From NCBI GenBank assembly GCA_016933275.1, contig JAFGBI010000225.1:62001-126000 (forward strand): a stretch of DNA of 64,000 nucleotides, given 5' to 3'. Source of the DNA: Polyangiaceae bacterium. GTDB lineage: Bacteria > Myxococcota_A > Polyangia > Polyangiales > Polyangiaceae. The notes below the pieces were generated by a model. The model was given only the letters and a program-made list of their open reading frames with translations, made no database searches and was not told where the DNA came from. Positions 63,499 to 64,000 of this stretch are shown here, piece by piece; the first letter of the stretch is position 1; every line of letters begins with the position of its first letter. A program made the translations under genes and the position numbers.

Positions 63499-64000
63499 AG
63501 ACGCTCCGCGCCTGGCTCGCTCGGGAGCGACGCCGCCTGGAACGAACACCTCGCCTGGCGGACGCGCTCGTCACCGACCGAGGCCTTTGGTACGCGGCGT
63601 ATCGGCTCCGGTACGGGGTCGTTCGCGTCGCTCTGCGCACAGCGCTCCACGTCGTGGAGCTCGCCCTGCTCTCGCTGGTGTTCCCCTTGTCCTGGCTCGC
63701 CCCCGTGTTCATCGTGCGCACGGCGAGCTCCCTCTTCGCGGTGCTCTGGTGGGGAGGGCTCGAGGCCCTCCGGGAGCAGGTCCGTCGGCTCGCGCGCGAA
63801 CGCCGAGGCGACGCCGTGGGCGGAGTCATCGACGACTGGCTCGTCTTGAGCGTGATCGTGGCGGCCGCGCTGCAGCTCGTCGCCGTGGGCTGGGCGGCGT
63901 TCGGTCCGGATCCCGTGGGCGGCTTCAGCATCTTCGACGCCTACGCCATCGCCGCGGGGATCCGGGTCGGGCTGGAAACCATCGCCCGCACCTACCACTC
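63495..64000 (+). CDS. Multi-pass membrane protein coupled to the RT (runs off right edge)
   Basis: A GTG at 63495 overlaps the RT stop; 168 complete codons remain before the window ends. The N-terminal 45 residues are basic (KTLRAWLARERRRLERTPR). Two or three hydrophobic stretches follow: ALRTALHVVELALLSLVFPL, LAPVFIVRTASSLFAVLWWG, then WLVLSVIVAAALQLVAVGWA, with a charged EALREQVRRLARERRG segment between. No family is recognised from this part. The four-base overlap implies that RT and membrane protein are made together and may act as a pair. Confidence 0.7.
   Translation, partial: MKTLRAWLARERRRLERTPRLADALVTDRGLWYAAYRLRYGVVRVALRTALHVVELALLSLVFPLSWLAPVFIVRTASSLFAVLWWGGLEALREQVRRLARERRGDAVGGVIDDWLVLSVIVAAALQLVAVGWAAFGPDPVGGFSIFDAYAIAAGIRVGLETIARTYH

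Noticed and set aside
1..64000. CRISPR arrays, tRNA, rRNA and insertion sequences
   Set aside because: No regular direct repeats with spacers, no cloverleaf, and no transposase frame were found on reading both strands.

Overview
This is a GC-rich (about 70% by eye) bacterial chromosome segment. Its gene content fits a myxobacterium, probably Polyangiales/Sorangiineae. The signs are many secreted lipoproteins with Gly/Ser/Thr linkers and Cys-rich repeats, a fibro-slime-type lipoprotein, two Hanks-type Ser/Thr kinases, strong third-position G/C bias, and long spurious frames opposite real genes. No rRNA, tRNA, CRISPR array or insertion sequence was seen. The lineage is inferred from content, not from a marker gene.

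Region 1 (about 0-27 kb) is a type VI secretion (T6SS) locus. A plus-strand run clpV-tssJ-tssK-tssL-tssM-tagF-tssA-(30-codon ORF)-tssB-tssC is tightly spaced, often with ATGA-type overlaps. Minus-strand genes supply hcp, tssE, tssF, tssG and a TagH-like FHA protein. A separate minus-strand gene at 1630-3537 looks like a TssB and a TssC fused in one polypeptide, in addition to the normal tssB and tssC. No VgrG or PAAR gene is visible. Three intergenic copies of a mosaic repeat sit at operon borders inside this locus. Two unknown lipoprotein genes are inserted between tssC and tssG.

Region 2 (27-34 kb) has lipoproteins and a signalling group: a response-regulator diguanylate cyclase with an intact GGEEF site and I-site, a Ser/Thr kinase fused to a PilZ (c-di-GMP binding) domain, and an overlapping membrane protein with a degenerate GGDEF-like domain. 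A decayed von Willebrand A lipoprotein follows.

Region 3 (34-52.4 kb) is the most unusual large block. A CHASE2 sensor with a degenerate kinase end is divergent from five tightly spaced plus-strand genes: a PgsC/CapC-like membrane protein (PgsC unit duplicated and fused to a hydrolase-like domain), a membrane-anchored periplasmic protein, a lipoprotein resembling poly-gamma-glutamate hydrolase or N-formylglutamate amidohydrolase, a 1641-aa exported protein with a possible C-terminal beta barrel, and a 1396-aa PgsB/CapB-like ligase. I read this as an unusual polyglutamate-like (amide-linked) polymer assembly and export system for a diderm cell. An amino-acid permease follows.

Region 4 (54.5-62 kb) holds small membrane and lipoproteins, a second Ser/Thr kinase, a TPR-type protein and a large Cys-rich lipoprotein. 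A 68-nt inverted repeat lies upstream of one gene. Region 5 (62 kb to the end) is a reverse transcriptase with an FGDD active site, overlapping by four bases a multi-pass membrane protein that runs off the window. The leader before the RT is rich in hairpins. This RT plus membrane-protein pair is the best candidate here for an undescribed (possibly defence) system.
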